A DNA stretch of 64,000 bases from Branchiostoma lanceolatum. Its lineage: Eukaryota > Chordata > Leptocardii > Amphioxiformes > Branchiostomatidae. The notes under the pieces were generated by a model. It saw only the letters and a list, made by a program, of their open reading frames with translations. It was not told the origin of the DNA and searched no databases. The stretch's first letter is position 1; the number at the start of each line of letters is the position of its first letter. Positions 42,576-57,500 of this stretch are shown here, in pieces. Location of the stretch: positions 3,549,383 through 3,613,382 of the forward strand of contig NC_089732.1 in assembly GCF_035083965.1 (NCBI RefSeq). Direction: 5' to 3'. Position numbers and translations under genes: made by a program.

Positions 42576-45500
42576 GTAAGACTGTGAACACAACTTGTCT
42601 TAAATTTCCTTGTGTGTGTGTGGCTACTGTTTTGATCAATGTTCTTGACATTGTGCAGCATTCTCGCTATCTTGATTTTCCGTGCTATGTTACACAAGCT
42701 GAGTCAGTGCGTGGGTAGCTCTGCTTTGCAAAAAGAATTGATCTTGCCGCCTGAGAATTTTCATTTCTCTTGCATTGTACATGTGCCCAAGAAGGTTATG
42801 CGTCATATCATCATGTTGTCTTCTTGCTCTAGCGAAAAACCATAATTCAAGTTTTTTTAAGGAATGAATGAAGACCTTTATTGCATATTTTTGCCACGCT
42901 GGGCTAAGTACCAAGGTCACAACAGGGCAAAACATGTTGAACAGATACAGTTGACAGATACAAAATAAAAGTAACTACCGTAAGATAAATTCAACTTCTC
43001 CTCGCTTGTCAGTTATAGTAGATATAAAGGAACAGATATGTTTCATGATGGAAGGTTTGTCGAGTTCCATTAGGAAAATGTTTTTTTTTTAAGTTTACGT
43101 GGCAGACTCCCTTTGGGACTTACGCACTGGTAGCTATAGTTTCACTTCTGATACTGGGAAAGGATGATGTTACGTCTCCCCTTTGTTTTGTTTTGTCACG
43201 AGTTCTGGGCCCCAGATAAACATCAATGAGTCATGTGGCACTTGATATGGCGCAGTGTGCACTTGACCTCACAGTGGAAACATCGACCAGGGTCTTTATT
43301 ACCGTAATGGCCTCTTTTATTGCCATGTCGTCTTTGAGTGGGATTCTGGATCAGGAAATTGAATATGCTTCCGCCAGTTATATAGACATACGTTCGTTAA
43401 GCGGAAACGTGTAGTATCCTGTTTCTGGATATCTCTGTGCTTTACGGTCTATAATTATATATATATATATATATTCATAATGTAACTTCGTAAATAAAAG
43501 AAGAAACTGTCTGTGGCCGTTATATATTATAGGTAGTATACTTAACAGATGTGGTCGCTGTTTACAACGAATTCGAAACAGCAATTTCTATTTGTATTTG
43601 CATTTTTTTCTTAATTCTCACAGGATAAAAACACAAAGTACAGTTTCAAGAAATAGATACAAGGTGCAGGGGTGAGACAGAGACCAAAATGGTCCATACG
43701 TGGTCTCTCCCCTTATCTGAATGGATAATGCACTGTTGCTATAGCGCCACTGTGATAAACCACTGTTGGTCACTATTTATGGCACATTATGGTTAACGTT
43801 GCACAGATACGCGCAAGTATCATCGACTACTTTGGTTAACCTTTCCTATAAGATAAGCTGTAAGAATCGTGCAGGACAGATATCACACTGATCACTTTTC
43901 AAACAAACTCTCCTCATTGTGAAACAGGTTTTAACTGTAATCGCCAACACAAAAAATTATACATACCCAAATTGTCGACTGCTGTGTTGGCAATTACAGT
44001 TAAAGCCAGTTTCATAATGACTTCTACCAACACAGATGAACTTTCAAGCTAAAACTCTCCTCATTTCAGGAGATTTAGTGGCAGTGTTAGCAAGTTTACA
44101 AACAGAAGGATATAAATAGTTGCTATGCAAGGGATCAAATCTAGCAGGGCTCGTAACTTTGTCTTCTTCTAATGTGACAGTGGAATGTTCTAAGTGTTTC
44201 TTTTTATGTTATTTTCCCTGTAAGCGGCCCCTTAAGTCCTTGCCATCCATATCGGCATGCAAACAAGGACATTGATTTCAGTACGCTCACGATCCAGGTC
44301 TTGATATCCTGTACAATATGGGATGCCGAGTTGTTATTTTCCTCAGTGGTATCAGTCAGTACGTGCTACAGGTGACTTTGCTCTCCTCTACACCACTTTC
44401 CTCCTGATGACGGGAAAAGACGCAGCAATAACTCGGGCAACGCGGATTCTCTCCCCAAGCAGAGGCTCATGCTTGTTTTGGACGTATTTTTAGGCATTTT
44501 TGTCAGGCTTTCTATTTTCTCAGGTTTTCTTTCTGTCTTTTCTATTTTTATCTATTCATTCATTTTTTGAATTATTTTTGCTGTCGAACAAAATGACAAC
44601 CTGACAAAATGAAAAGCCCGTTAAAAACGATCTGATAAAAGACGTCCAAAACTTTAAGCCGTAGCTTAGTCTCCAGCAGACTAACTACGCCAGCTATGGG
44701 GAGAATATTTGCCAGGGAAGTTTGACCGCCAGAGGGTTTAATTTACAAGCGCAGGCCTTACCGTGACTGACACTACTGGCTAATTATTCCTTTTTTGCCG
44801 AATTCCACGATCCGTATGGAAGCCTGGTTGAGGCTAGCCTAACATCTGCTTGGAGAGAGCAGATAATTGTGGTATGCAGGTTCCAGCTTTTATCGCCGTG
44901 CGTTCCTCCAATCAGCGCGGCGGCAGACAATTCTGCCCGACCGCTCAGGTAAACACGGTCCGTGCCTGACGGTGACGCGGCTATCACATGCCTCGCAAAA
45001 CATCCGGGGTCATCGCGTTTAGAACACACTCAAGGCACGGAAATGCGGCTTCTTCCCCAGCCATGTTGTCCTCTTCACCTACCGCTGTCTTAAAGAACTC
45101 GTAACCTTCGACTTTTGACTCGCGAAGTGTCTTAGAGGTCAGTGGTTGGGAGTCTTGTGACCTGGTCCCGCACGCGACCATGGCGGCCAAGGCGACGCCG
45201 AAGGGGAGCGGACACGGCAAGGCGACTGGTAGGTCGGTTTGATTTATCAACGCCCCATATTAAAACACCAGAGAGTCACAAGCAGAGGGATTATCTGCGA
45301 GTTGGGTTTGGAAATGCCTTGAGGAGTTTTGTGGGGAAACTCTGGTGGTTTGTTTATAGTGAAGACTGGTGGAGTATGTCTATACTGGGAGCACGATTGT
45401 CGGAGAACCCCGGAGTTTTGGTACAGACGCCACTGCCTGGCTGTAACCGCAAGGAGTTACCCGGACCTTTAAATTTATGGCCATGCTCTTGTTTATGTCA

Positions 45501-48500
45501 AAACGTTACTTTGCTACCACCTGGCGTCGAGAGAATATGTAACACCGAGTACTGAAAATACTCCAACTGTAGTAGGTTAAAGTAGGGTTGTTTAAAGTCA
45601 CTTTTGATGCAGACATCATCGTCGTGACATTTTGTATATACGGCAGTGCGGAGAAAGTTTGTTTATGTTGAACTGTCGTCTGCAGTGAGGGGCCTGGTAG
45701 CGTCCGGGACCAAGAGGCGAAAATAGCAACAATACTAATAATTCGACTTCGACATTGCAATTCTTTTCATGGAAACATAAATGCCAATGCTTCTCTCAGT
45801 GTCTGTCCCCTGTGCACTCACTTTTAACTACTGCATTTTCGCCAAATAAATAGTAAAGGGATGATATTTACGACAGGATCGGCTGTAACTACATTCATTA
45901 TTTACACGGACTCTTCACGATCGTAGGTATTACATCAATATTTCAGACTGTAAACAATCTGCTCGCTTGTTCAACTTCAAATGACCTAAATTTGCAGTCT
46001 ATCAATCAAGTGTTTCATGATTGTCTCTGTATTGTCTGTGATTCTGTGGCCCACAGCCACTACCCGTAAACCACAACTTGAACACTAGTTTGTCACAGAA
46101 TAGAAACAGTCAGAAAACTGGCCATCCTTTTCCACTTCTGTGTACGTATGTCTCAACACCTTTTACTTACTTGGACTAGTTAGCGAAGAATGCAGACCAC
46201 CGGTAGAATCGTTGCTACCGAGTTGAGACGACCCCAGAACTAGTTCTCGACTAAGATAGATACGATCTACTTGTAGCCCCTGAAGGCAAAAGTGTAGCCC
46301 TCGAATCCATTCCATCCGTCCATATGTGCTAACAGCCTCCAAAGCAGGCTCTCTGGGCCTATTTTTTGCTTAAGATACACGTTTTACTGATGACTTCTTT
46401 TTGTACTGGGTCGTTTGTGCAGTTCACGGACCTAATGGTTACGGACTGGCTGCACAGACGACCCATGCAGACAGAAAGAAGTCAATGCAAAAGGTGTATT
46501 AAAAGCCCGAAAAGGCCCAAAGAGCCTGCTATGGAGGCTACTGTGCAACGCTGTGTTTGTAGTAGGGACAATGCTAGACTGCAGAGCACACTTGAAACTT
46601 ATCAGCAATTTCTTCGGCACTTCTTTTATGCGCTCATATAATTAGGCATAATCGTCCCACAATATAATGACAATGGCAATAGCAAGTATAATAAACAATC
46701 AAAATGGGTATCATTGCATAGGTAAATAAACAAACTTCCCTTTGATATGAAATACAATATGATTGATAGAGGAACAGCGAATATATGATCCACCAAAGTC
46801 GAGCCTTCTAATGTCTAAAGTTTGCCGCTCGCCGTACTCTCCGAGCAGAAGTCAGGAGCAGATCGTAACGGTTTCCAGACCCAACTTGGCCTTGCTTGGG
46901 TCTAGTCTTTCTATGCATATCTCCATACAGAGCAGCTGCAAAATGAGAAAATATATGTCGTAAATTGAAAAAAAAGGCAAACAGATACTAGTACTACTGT
47001 TGTAGAGTGCCAAAGTAATTTCCAAAGTACAAAAAAGACATGATAGAATAAGAATGCAGAATCTATTGTTTCTGTGTGTTTAGTTATTTGTTCAACTTCC
47101 ACCTTCCTGGCCACTTAGATTTCATGATAAATGCAACTTTCTGTCTTTTTTAGAAAACGTTTTTCGCACGCTCGCATCAGTTTTGTGGTTCCCAATGATG
47201 GCATCCATATAACGTAACCAACATGGCCTAACAGTTCGCGTAAGTCGACATTCCTGCGGCCCCGGTATGTTCCGGGGGAGCGCTGTGAGACGCCCTTGAC
47301 CGATCCGTGGCCTTCCCTCGCGGAAACGCGCATTCCTGGGCTAGATATGCGACTCTAGTCTCCACCGCTGACTCCTCCGGGGGCGGGAAAATAAAGCAGA
47401 ACCCAACCAACCTAATGGGAAATAAATTGTTCTCCGGGTCAAAGGATTAACTCACCGGAATTTTATATCACTCGGTCTTCATCAGCTATCTGACCCAAGC
47501 GCTGTAGACACATGGTTTTTTTGCAGGTGTGACGTCATCGCTGGGTCAAAGTTCGTCGGAAGTCGGTGCCTCCCCCCGTCCCGGATGAGAGAAGGCAGGT
47601 GCGCCCTGATGTAGATGGCCTCTCGCGAAGTAGTCGTGTTCATTTGTTCTCTTTTCTATCCAGATTACACTGTTAACATAATCTTTGGCCTGTAGGAGTT
47701 AACCGGCTTTGTTTGGGCAGATTGTATTGTCCTTGTCTTTCCTGCAAATTTGTCATTCGAAGTTTCTCCAATTTCTAATATCTTTTAGCTCCCAAAGAAG
47801 TCTGGAGAATAGCTGTGTCGCAGAGCGAAAAGGCCCCGGAAGTTTTTGAAAGAGTGAAGTTCGCCTGTAAGGCAAACATTTTGTGAAAATCAAAGTTTCA
47901 CAACCAGGCCGTTATGTAAAATAACTTCGAAGTGTCTGCTAGATAGGTTTTTGGCTTACGGCAAGGAAGGATTTTTGATTATTTTGAGTTAAATGGGGCG
48001 TAAATTTTCATCGGTTTCTCATGCTCACTCAGGCTGTGTTGTTATCTGTCGCGACGGGCACGGGTTGCTGTTGGACGGGGGATTCTGGCAGAGACAAAAA
48101 TATCTCGTCAAGACAGAACTAGCCTCCTTTGCAGGCTTTCCGGTGGGCGTTTATTTTCGGGGGGAGCGCTGATTCGCGTTTTTCGACATATCAGAAGTCT
48201 CCACTAGGCCTTCCTACGGGCGTAAGGATCGTAGAATTTGGCTGAAAATGAATAAAAAGCCAGTAGAGTCGGTCCACGGTGAAGATCACATTTCGCCCGA
48301 GTAGGAGCCTGCAAATGAAACCCTGGCAAATATTTTCCCTACAGCCGGCATAGTTAGTCTACCATACCTAGAGACAACTAGTAACATATGAGCGGGTTCT
48401 TTTGCTGGAGAATCCTAATTCCTCGGAGCGGCATTTAGGATTTCTCTGGCAAAAAGAACCTGGCCCCGATATGTTGAAAATCACGAACCAGCACTCCCGC

Positions 48501-51500
48501 TGCCGGCTAGAAAACCCACAAAGGGGGCTATTGCAGAGGGAGCTCGGAATAAAAAGTTCTGTGTTCTCGTTATGGAGGTCGCCAGGCTAAATATAGAGCC
48601 TCGGTCCCGGACGGATACAATGACCCCGGAACTTTGACCGCGGGCGAACGCCCGGCTGTAGTCCAGGCCGTTGGATACTTGTTGACCTGGGTGAAACCTG
48701 GAGTTAATGGAATCCCGGCCGTAGCTATAGTTTTCGTGGATCCTAGCAGCAGAACTGTCTTAGGATAGAGGATGGCTGGCAGTGATGGTAAGCCAACGTA
48801 CCGATTATTTGCGCTTCTTTTAAATCACCGATATTTACCTCTATGGATTCAGTGAGAACCCAAAACAAGGGCATCAGTTCTACGTGTGTCAGCTATAGTA
48901 CACCATGGGTGTGCATGTGTTAAGCACCAGGTCACAGCGTGGCATGTACGTCCCCGAGGCAGTGGTTCCTCATAATTGACAAGAAATTGTTTTGCTGTGA
49001 CTGCCTGGCGAGAATTATGGGGCAAGGTCGTTTTCTGGGTCGCTGGTATGCCGTCACGCCAAATTAACAGCGAGGACAGAACTGGTTAGTGTGTGTACAG
49101 GGACTGGTCGAGGGATAGTCTGTTTTCATTTGATTTGATTTATTTTCTCGCGTCTTTATCATATTCTCCAAGCAGATTTTTTAGGCCGGGGGTAAGACGT
49201 TTCTGGATGGAAAGAAACGTTAATTAAAATCGCGGCCACTCCTAGCCCCCAACCGAAACCTCTGGGGCATACAGCAACTAGCCACTTGATGTGAAGATGT
49301 GTAACTTAGCTAACAAACTGGCACCTTGCTGTAACGCAAGACCTGTGCACCTTAAAGTAATTCACGCTCCTTCACCTGTACTTCGTCACGAGAATAGCGC
49401 TTGAAAAATTGCAATTGCAGTCGCTGATTGAAGGATAGAGAATGAAAGAAGTTTACTTTTGGGATCATCGTTAAATGTACAGTTTGATATGAACAGTACC
49501 GGTATCATCCGCATGGACACACGTTGTTGCTACAACAGAACATCCTGGATTAGAAGAAAAGTAAACACAGCGTTGCATCATAGCCGTCCTTGTTAGCAGC
49601 TTAAGGTTTAAAACTACATATATCTTTGCATGCTATAGCTAGATATACGTAAAAAGGCGACGACCGTTTCAAAAGGCGACGAGGCTGTGTTAACGAGACG
49701 GAAGTTAGCGTCGCCGCATCTGTGCCCCCGGTCAGTACCTCTGATCAATTTGACATATAGATCGATTCTAGCGAATTCACTCAAACCCACCAAGTTTACT
49801 AAACACCAGAGATTAAAGCTTGCGACGTGACTTTTGGTACCAGCAGCAGTAGACAGAATGTCCTGTATTAAGGTCATGTTGATTTGATTATATGGATGAC
49901 ATCAATTTTGTTCCGTTAAAAAAAAGGTTTTGGACCATACTGTAAATCATACAAAGCAGCTGAAACGTGAGCAAGTCTATGTCGTGCATTTCAAAAGATA
50001 TTTCGGAGAATGGATGCTAATATCTTTGAATACCAAGGTCAATTCCAAAGTCAAAGGACTCTAATCTGCGTGTCAGTCAATCAACGCACACTTCGGTACG
50101 ACAGTAGCAACCACTTACAGGCTGTTATGGTCTGCCGTTGCTATGACGACCCTGTGACAGTAACAGCTGGGCAATGTTATGAGATGAAGCGTTTTATTCA
50201 TATAGACAGTACTAGTTGTCTCTTATTTAGGGACGTACCAAGGTAATAAGGGTAATGGGGGTATGAGGATGGTGCTAGTTATTTCCAGTCTCTTGATTTT
50301 TTCTGGTGTACTTCGTTGCTTTCGCCAACATTTTGATTGTGCGAGGAACATATTTTCGTTGCTTGGATTTCTATCCTAGTGCTTATTAGACGAAGAATAC
50401 CTTTAATCTTGGGTCGTGATGACGCAAAACCCATTAAACAGCTGCTTAGTATAGATAAATCTATTCAAACGACTGAAGTGGTTGTTTTCATGTCCTAATG
50501 CCCTGAGGAAAGTAGACGCAGTCGGCCTTCCAGTTACATAGGGTCAATTACGGTACGTCTCGCTAGATGACGCTTTTGCATTATCAATCGTTCACCCCGG
50601 CTGAATTGGTTGCGAGAGAGACTTACGCGTACGTTTAATTTTAGCTTTCCGACTATCTCTGAATTTATTTGAATTTGACAACTTGGGCCATTGCTGAGCA
50701 AAACAAATCAGTGAACCAACTTTAAAAAATTCGCCAAACAAAGTCAAGAACGGGTAATTAAGGTGAATCAATAGTCAGGGGGACAGTGGAAATTGCTGTG
50801 CGGGATGTTTCTGTATCTGTGTCTCGCAATCTGTGTAACCACCCTTCGGCACTACACACCAGCTATCATAAATATAATACAGGCCCATTTTCCAAGTAGA
50901 AGTTTCAGCCGGGGGTTAGTAATAGTGGCCTCACCCCCTCCACGTTAAAATCGCGGCCACTACTAGCCCCGAAACCGTGACCTCTGCTTGGAGAATATTA
51001 CAGGCTCGCGTAGACCAGAAGATGTGAACAGAGCGAACTACTCCAGTGATACATGTTCAGTCCAATCAAGGTCCTTGGTCCCATGTACTTTTCAAGTGGC
51101 CATAAAATTGGCCATCAAATGGTGATAAAATTGGAAAAATTAGTATTTTTAACCTCCTTGATTGGACTAAGCAAACAGCCGTGCATAATTAAAGTTGAAC
51201 AACGGCTAAAAGTAGAACACAATGGGCTAGGTGTGACCAACGAAGTCTATTTAAAGCACAACCTGTCTCACCAAGGAGGTTTAAAATAGAATTTGTTTGT
51301 CACACCTAAGTTGACCCAACCCATTGATTTCTAATTTTAGCCGTTGTTCAACTTTAATCATGCATGTCTGTTTGTTTTATAATAGTCCAATTCATATCCG
51401 CCACTTGAAGAAAAATGTATAGGACTGAACGTATCACTTGAGTGGTTAGCTCTATCCACACCTTCTTTAGCCATTTTCTGTCAGTTGGGGCAAGTCTGAT

Positions 51501-54500
51501 TGCCGAATTTTGGTAGTCAGCCTACGGTAGTGGAATTGTGACAGTGGTATTTACATGAACCTACATGCTCTCCATTGACCTACTTATAAACAAACAAACA
51601 GGCAGGCAGATATAGGTAATTAGGGCTTTTGTTGTATTCAAATCTTAATTTGGATATGAAAAGTCATCAATGTTTTTCATTCCCGTTGTTGTCATGTATA
51701 ACTTATAAGTATTGATACCGATTGGCACAAATACGGGTAATAATTGTCCAGGAGAGTCAGTCCGCGGGAAGGCTAACATTTCCCTTCAACTGTAAGGGAA
51801 ATGGCCAACCTCTCCTGGCAAATCATCCTCCTTAAGCCAGCGTAGTTTAATAGTCTGGTAGAGACTATACTTTTTGCTACGTATCGTCATGTCTCAGTGC
51901 GAGGTCGTTAGCTTCCTTTACGGAGAAAGTAAGGCTTCTTCCAAGAACTTAGACTCTTTCATGTCCTGATTAGACAATTGCCTGGTTACGTTTTATTTTT
52001 TGTCACCAACACGCTCTCCATTGTCCTAGTTACAAGCAGACAGATATGGATAATTACTAAATTAGGTCATTTTTCACTGTTGCGTTTGATGTTTTAATCT
52101 TTAACGAAATGCCAACAACTTGATATCCAAAGTCATCAATGTTTACCATTCCTGTGGTTACCATGTGTTACTATCGATATATTTGTACAAGGGCGTCTAT
52201 TAGACTTTGCTTTGTGTGCACGGGAGCTATTTTTAGAAGCCCAAATACAAAAGTGTGTGCTTAAAATAGATGCACGCCCCTCTTGCCACCTTAATGTGAA
52301 TGAACACCGGCTGACCAATCAGCGAGCAGGATGTGTCTGGTCACGTGACAAGACCTGCAACCATCCCATAATACTCTCGTCCGCCATTTTTGAGGTTCAC
52401 CTGTAGGAAAAACGTGTTATTCCGCAGGACAAAACATAGTGCTCTATCATATACAAATTTTCGGATAAACCAAGTCCTTGACGTACTTAAAGTGACACAG
52501 AATTTAAAACAAAACCTAACAGGTTTAAGGTGATTTTCTAGCTATGAGCTGTTTGGCTTGTTTTTAGAAGTAGAAATTGCGGAGTGATCCTTGGCAGTTT
52601 GGTTTTCCTCACGGCTTGTTTGGCTGTCGGCACATCCCAGTCAGCAGGAATTGGAGCTGGTATTTTGTTACTTTCCATTGAAAATTTTCGCCGAAATTCT
52701 CCGAAGATCGCGACGATCTGATCCGCGGGCCGCTCATCCAGTAGCCTCAGACGATGGGAAATGCAGCCGCGGCCAGGAGGGGAGATCCCGCCGACACTGG
52801 TATGGCGTCGTTTGTGCCTAAGCAAACTCCCACCATCAGCATGTTGTGTGTTGGATGGCCGTGGGACGATTTCTGGGAAAAGGATGACATGTTGCATGTT
52901 GTTGCCTCTAGGTTTTCCATGCTCCCCTCAGTTTTTGCTCAGTATTGTCCCAGCTGATCGTTTTGGTTGTAGCCACACACATGCCAAAACCGCCCAGTTT
53001 GTGTACACTCGTGTTTGTGGTTTGCATATGAATGTTGTTGTCCCGTTCCCCGCCCCTCCCCATCCATCCTCAGGTTTTTATAAGGCTCTTTTCCAAACAT
53101 ACAGCTCCGCCCAGGACACCAACCCCTGTCAAAACATTCCTAAATACGACCGTACTTTCGCTGTGTGGCCTGTTAAGTGTTGGAAACATTGGGAATAATG
53201 TAGATCTTTGCCAAGAGTTTGGAAAGAACGTTGCGATTTATTTATATATGGCTATCCGCGTTCTGTTCTATTTTTAGTAACAGGGGGCAGAACCTTGGCT
53301 TTGATGACCTGTTGGAATCGTCTGAACATTTGCTTTGATTATTTTTTTCATTTTATCAATCCAAACACTCAGTTGGTTTTTAACACTGAATAGTTATTAC
53401 ACCATATTGACCATTCCTAATTTAAGGATTGCTAAATGTTTCTTTTGGCAATTCTATTTTATGACATTTTGACCTTGACCTAAGCAAAACATGATTGGAT
53501 TTAAAAAATAGTTCATTGATTTATTAAAGAAAATCGAATCAGCTGACCAGTCACTTGGGTTATAAAATTTTCAATGGCAGACTTTTTAATGACAATTTTA
53601 TTATGATACTATTACTATTAGAAATACATAGAAGGAGAAAATACCCCCATCGTTTTTATGATATACTACTTGTTTGTTGCCACCACACGACAACTCGTGT
53701 TGTTTGTTGTGGGGATGTGATACCATCAGAGTGGTGCTAGCGTTGGTATTCTGACTATTTTTTGCACAGCACCGATAACTTTGGTGAGTAAACTTATTAT
53801 GAGTCTGGCCATGCCAATCACAAGATCCAGGGCTCGAAATACTTGATTTCCTTTTTTTCTGCAATACTTGTTTCCTGATGCAAATTCTGATTTCTGTTAG
53901 CATGCCAAGTTGCAAGTATTACTATCTGTAATTTCAAAGAAAAGTCAGCAATTAGGCAATTTTTGTATTTCAAGCCCTGCAGATCCACTTAGAAGGACTG
54001 TTTAGTATACAATGAATGACCCAACATCAATATAACTTTATGTAACTTGTAAGCACTACCGTAACCACTACGTTAACTCTTACCCAAAGGATGCGGATCA
54101 AAAAAAGCAGAAGAAAGAACCAAAAATGTGTTATTTCTGTGACATATAAGTTACAAGTCTATAAAATATGATACCTTAGTCTCATACAACTAGCTACTTG
54201 GAAAAGGCAAAAAGCTTCACCTCAAATCTCAATTTGAGGATGACTGCTTTACCTTTACTTTACCATACCACTTCAAAGTGGTTGTATTTAGCTTTTCTTT
54301 TCAAAATAACAGTTACGTTTTGACATGTGACACCGGATAAACCGGATAGTGAATGTGTGAGTGATTAGTATGATAAATCCTGGTGTATGTGCACAGTCCT
54401 TAAAAAGAGACAGTCACACTATTTGGAGTAGCAATAGACATGTGAACTCAAGGCGACCAAACCTTGATTTAAGTCACACAGAAAAGGAGAAACAATGAAA

Positions 54501-57500
54501 TCCTGACTTAAAAGTGTTATTTTCTAGTGATAGTTCACTGTCTTTGTCAAAGCCACAGCTGTATTATGTGTCAATAGGTAATCACATGGTGTGGTCGCCA
54601 GGGTACAAAATGTACACTTGCAAGGAAAACATGTTTTGGGTATTATACTCACTTGGCAACACAGTGCACTAAATAACTTGCCACACTAAATAAGTTAATA
54701 ACTTACGTGTACCCTCAAAATCATTTTTTCACCTTGCAGCATATAGTATAGATATCTACAACGTAAACAAGCTGCCAGTTCTAATTATGTGAGATATGTT
54801 TTTCCCCACTTATCTAAGCTCAAGGGCTTTCCCATGTATTCCCAGCCATTGTATACCTATTTCTAGTACACAAAGCAGATAGTTTTGCATAGAATGCTTG
54901 TTCCCAGTTCAAATTTTGTCAAGATCCAGGTCTAACTAGTAAGGTATACAATGTATATGCATGCAAGTTTTGTTGCCTTTTGAGTACAAGTCGGTTGAAA
55001 AGACGTACGTGTGTAAAACAGATTTAACATGACAAAACACATATTTCTAGTACACACAGCCGATAGTTTTGCATAAAATGCTTGTTTTCCGTTCAAATTT
55101 TGGTTGGGGTCTAAGGTATAAATGCACACATGTTTCGCTGTATTTTCTGCACGCGTCCGTTGAAAGCATTGCACAGAGTGAAATGACACTTTCTGTTGCC
55201 AAAAGACAAGTTGTGTACATCTTTCCCCCTTTTGATAAGTCCATTGTGCATGTTACGTTGGGAGTCAACCCGTGCCCATGTATGTACGTGCAGTGTTCTC
55301 GCCAGGCCTTTTCAGCATAGGGGCCCCCTATGCTGTGATTTTGACCCCCTATGCTGTGATCTGGACCCCTATGCTGTGTTTCAACCAGCCTAGGGGTGTT
55401 TCTTTCAGGGACAAACCTTGTGACCCTTCATAAATCTTATAAAAAGTTAATATTTGGCTTTAGAATGAGGCTGTGACAGAGGAAAAAGTCTACTTCACAA
55501 AATTTATCCCTCAAAATGCATGAAAAAATGTCTCATTGGGTTATGAATTTACAAATTTTCCGGGGGAACATGCCAGACTCCCTACTCTGGTCATGTCTTC
55601 AGCACTCCACGCGTGACTTGCACCGCGTAAAGTTGGCCTTCTGTACCTGACCCCTATGCTGTGAAAAAATTCTGGTGAGAACACTGACGTACATGTATGT
55701 GTCCGTCTGTGTGTAATGGATACCCTAACATTGTGTCGTGTGACGTAAGTGGGGCAATTTCTGATCAGGGTTGGCAGCTGGGAGGATGCGGTAACCGTGG
55801 CGATAGGATCAACCGAGTCCCCCCACTCTGACAGGTGTTTTTGTGGCTGTGGCAATTAAACATAAGGGCCTGCATATTAGATAATGTCAGGCGCATACAT
55901 TAATACGTCAGCGTCATCTTTTATTGCCTGGGTTTGGAGATAGATGGTGTAAACTGATTCGTGACATCATCTGGTTCATAAGGAAAAAAGTGTCAGTGTT
56001 GGTATCATTGTTATAAATGATATGTACAGGACTGAGTTTTGTTTAACAGTTAGGTCTTATTCATTCATACATTTTTACTGGAGAAAAAAAGATCCAGACG
56101 CTAGATTATGATGATGATGAGGTCTTATTTAGACATTATTATGCTTTGATACTTATTATTATCTAGATCTAATCATTATAAAAGTTGTTTTCTAACGATT
56201 CAAAATGTGGCCGTCATTTTGTTTATTTTTATTTTGGTGATATTTGAAGCAGAAATCATTTGCGTCTGTGTTATGTTATATTTTAGTCAAATATAAAAAA
56301 AAACTATCCAAGCGGTCAATATGTTAGATATTGCAGTTAAAACTAATAAAAATGTGTCTTCCTATTTTTTTCTCTGCTGATCAGATAATGAAATTGTATT
56401 CCTACAGATACAGTTATATGTCTTGCTATTTTGTTTCTATATTTTGTAGACATTGAAAGATTATTTATTATATATATATATATTATAGGTATCAAACAAT
56501 ATGACAGGTTGATATGATTCTCTTCATTTCTCCCTCCTAATGATCTTGTTTTTCTGACATGTCTGCCTCATTCCCATGTGACCAGCCACTGCATGTGAGT
56601 GTGACCATTTTTAACTTGCCTTTTTCTTTCTTTTCTTTTCCACTGCAAGCTGTGCAGCCTCATTCTTTGCAGTTACGTTTGGGTTATTCACCGTTTTCTT
56701 TGCGTATCACCATGCATTTCCGTAGACTTATCTGTACAGTAGTTTCAATCCCCCACAGAGCACAATGTAAAAACACTGTCAGTGGCGTGAACATTGTTTT
56801 TGGACGTCTTTAGATTTCCTCTGATCATGTAAAAGGTACAAAATGTAGTGGTAATGCTAAAGGTAAATGTTGAGCTGTAGTGAGTGTTGTAACTTGTATG
56901 CACAAATACTCTGATTACATTGTGTAGCAGTACAATATGCCTGTAAGCAAGGGATGACCTCATAATGTCCAAGGTCTTGTCTGTAGGATTTCAAAACCAA
57001 ATTTGTATCCTTGTTTTGGGTTTGCGGTGTCTAATTTTTGTCATGCTTTTTTTTCCATTCCACCATGGAATGGTTTATGAATTATAGAAAAGGTGTCTTT
57101 GTACCTTCCACGCAGAAACAATTTTGGCAACCATCATGTATTGAGATACAACTTTATACTGGGAAAAAAGCCCTCTCCAGAACCTTTGTTCATTGAAAGC
57201 ACTGTGATTCTCCTCTCTTCTACAAACCCCTTCGTAGTTCTTAAAAGCAGACGCCTATATTTGATATGTATTTCTCAATGACAAACAAAATTCTCATCCG
57301 CCAAATTGAAAAAAAGTCTAATGTAAGAAATTGCTTATGTCCTTAGAGGAGTCGATAGTCCTCTGTTTTGTCCAGTTAGGGATTTGCCTTGAGCTTGTGT
57401 ATCACAAATTGGTCTAGAAATAGAGGATTTTGAGGGCCATTGAGCTTATGTTGAAATTGCACAGGATTTACCACAAATTTATACAGACTACTTACAAGGA

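Noticed and set aside
42301..42651. Minus-strand 116-codon frame with hydrophobic segments
   Set aside because: It is the shadow of PKA exon A, which has the good start context, donor and phase on the plus strand.
53760..53782. 14-nt microexon candidate (TTTTTTGCACAG ... TTTG|GTGAGT)
   Set aside because: Its length is not a multiple of three, so inclusion would shift the PKA frame; likely chance splice-like sites.
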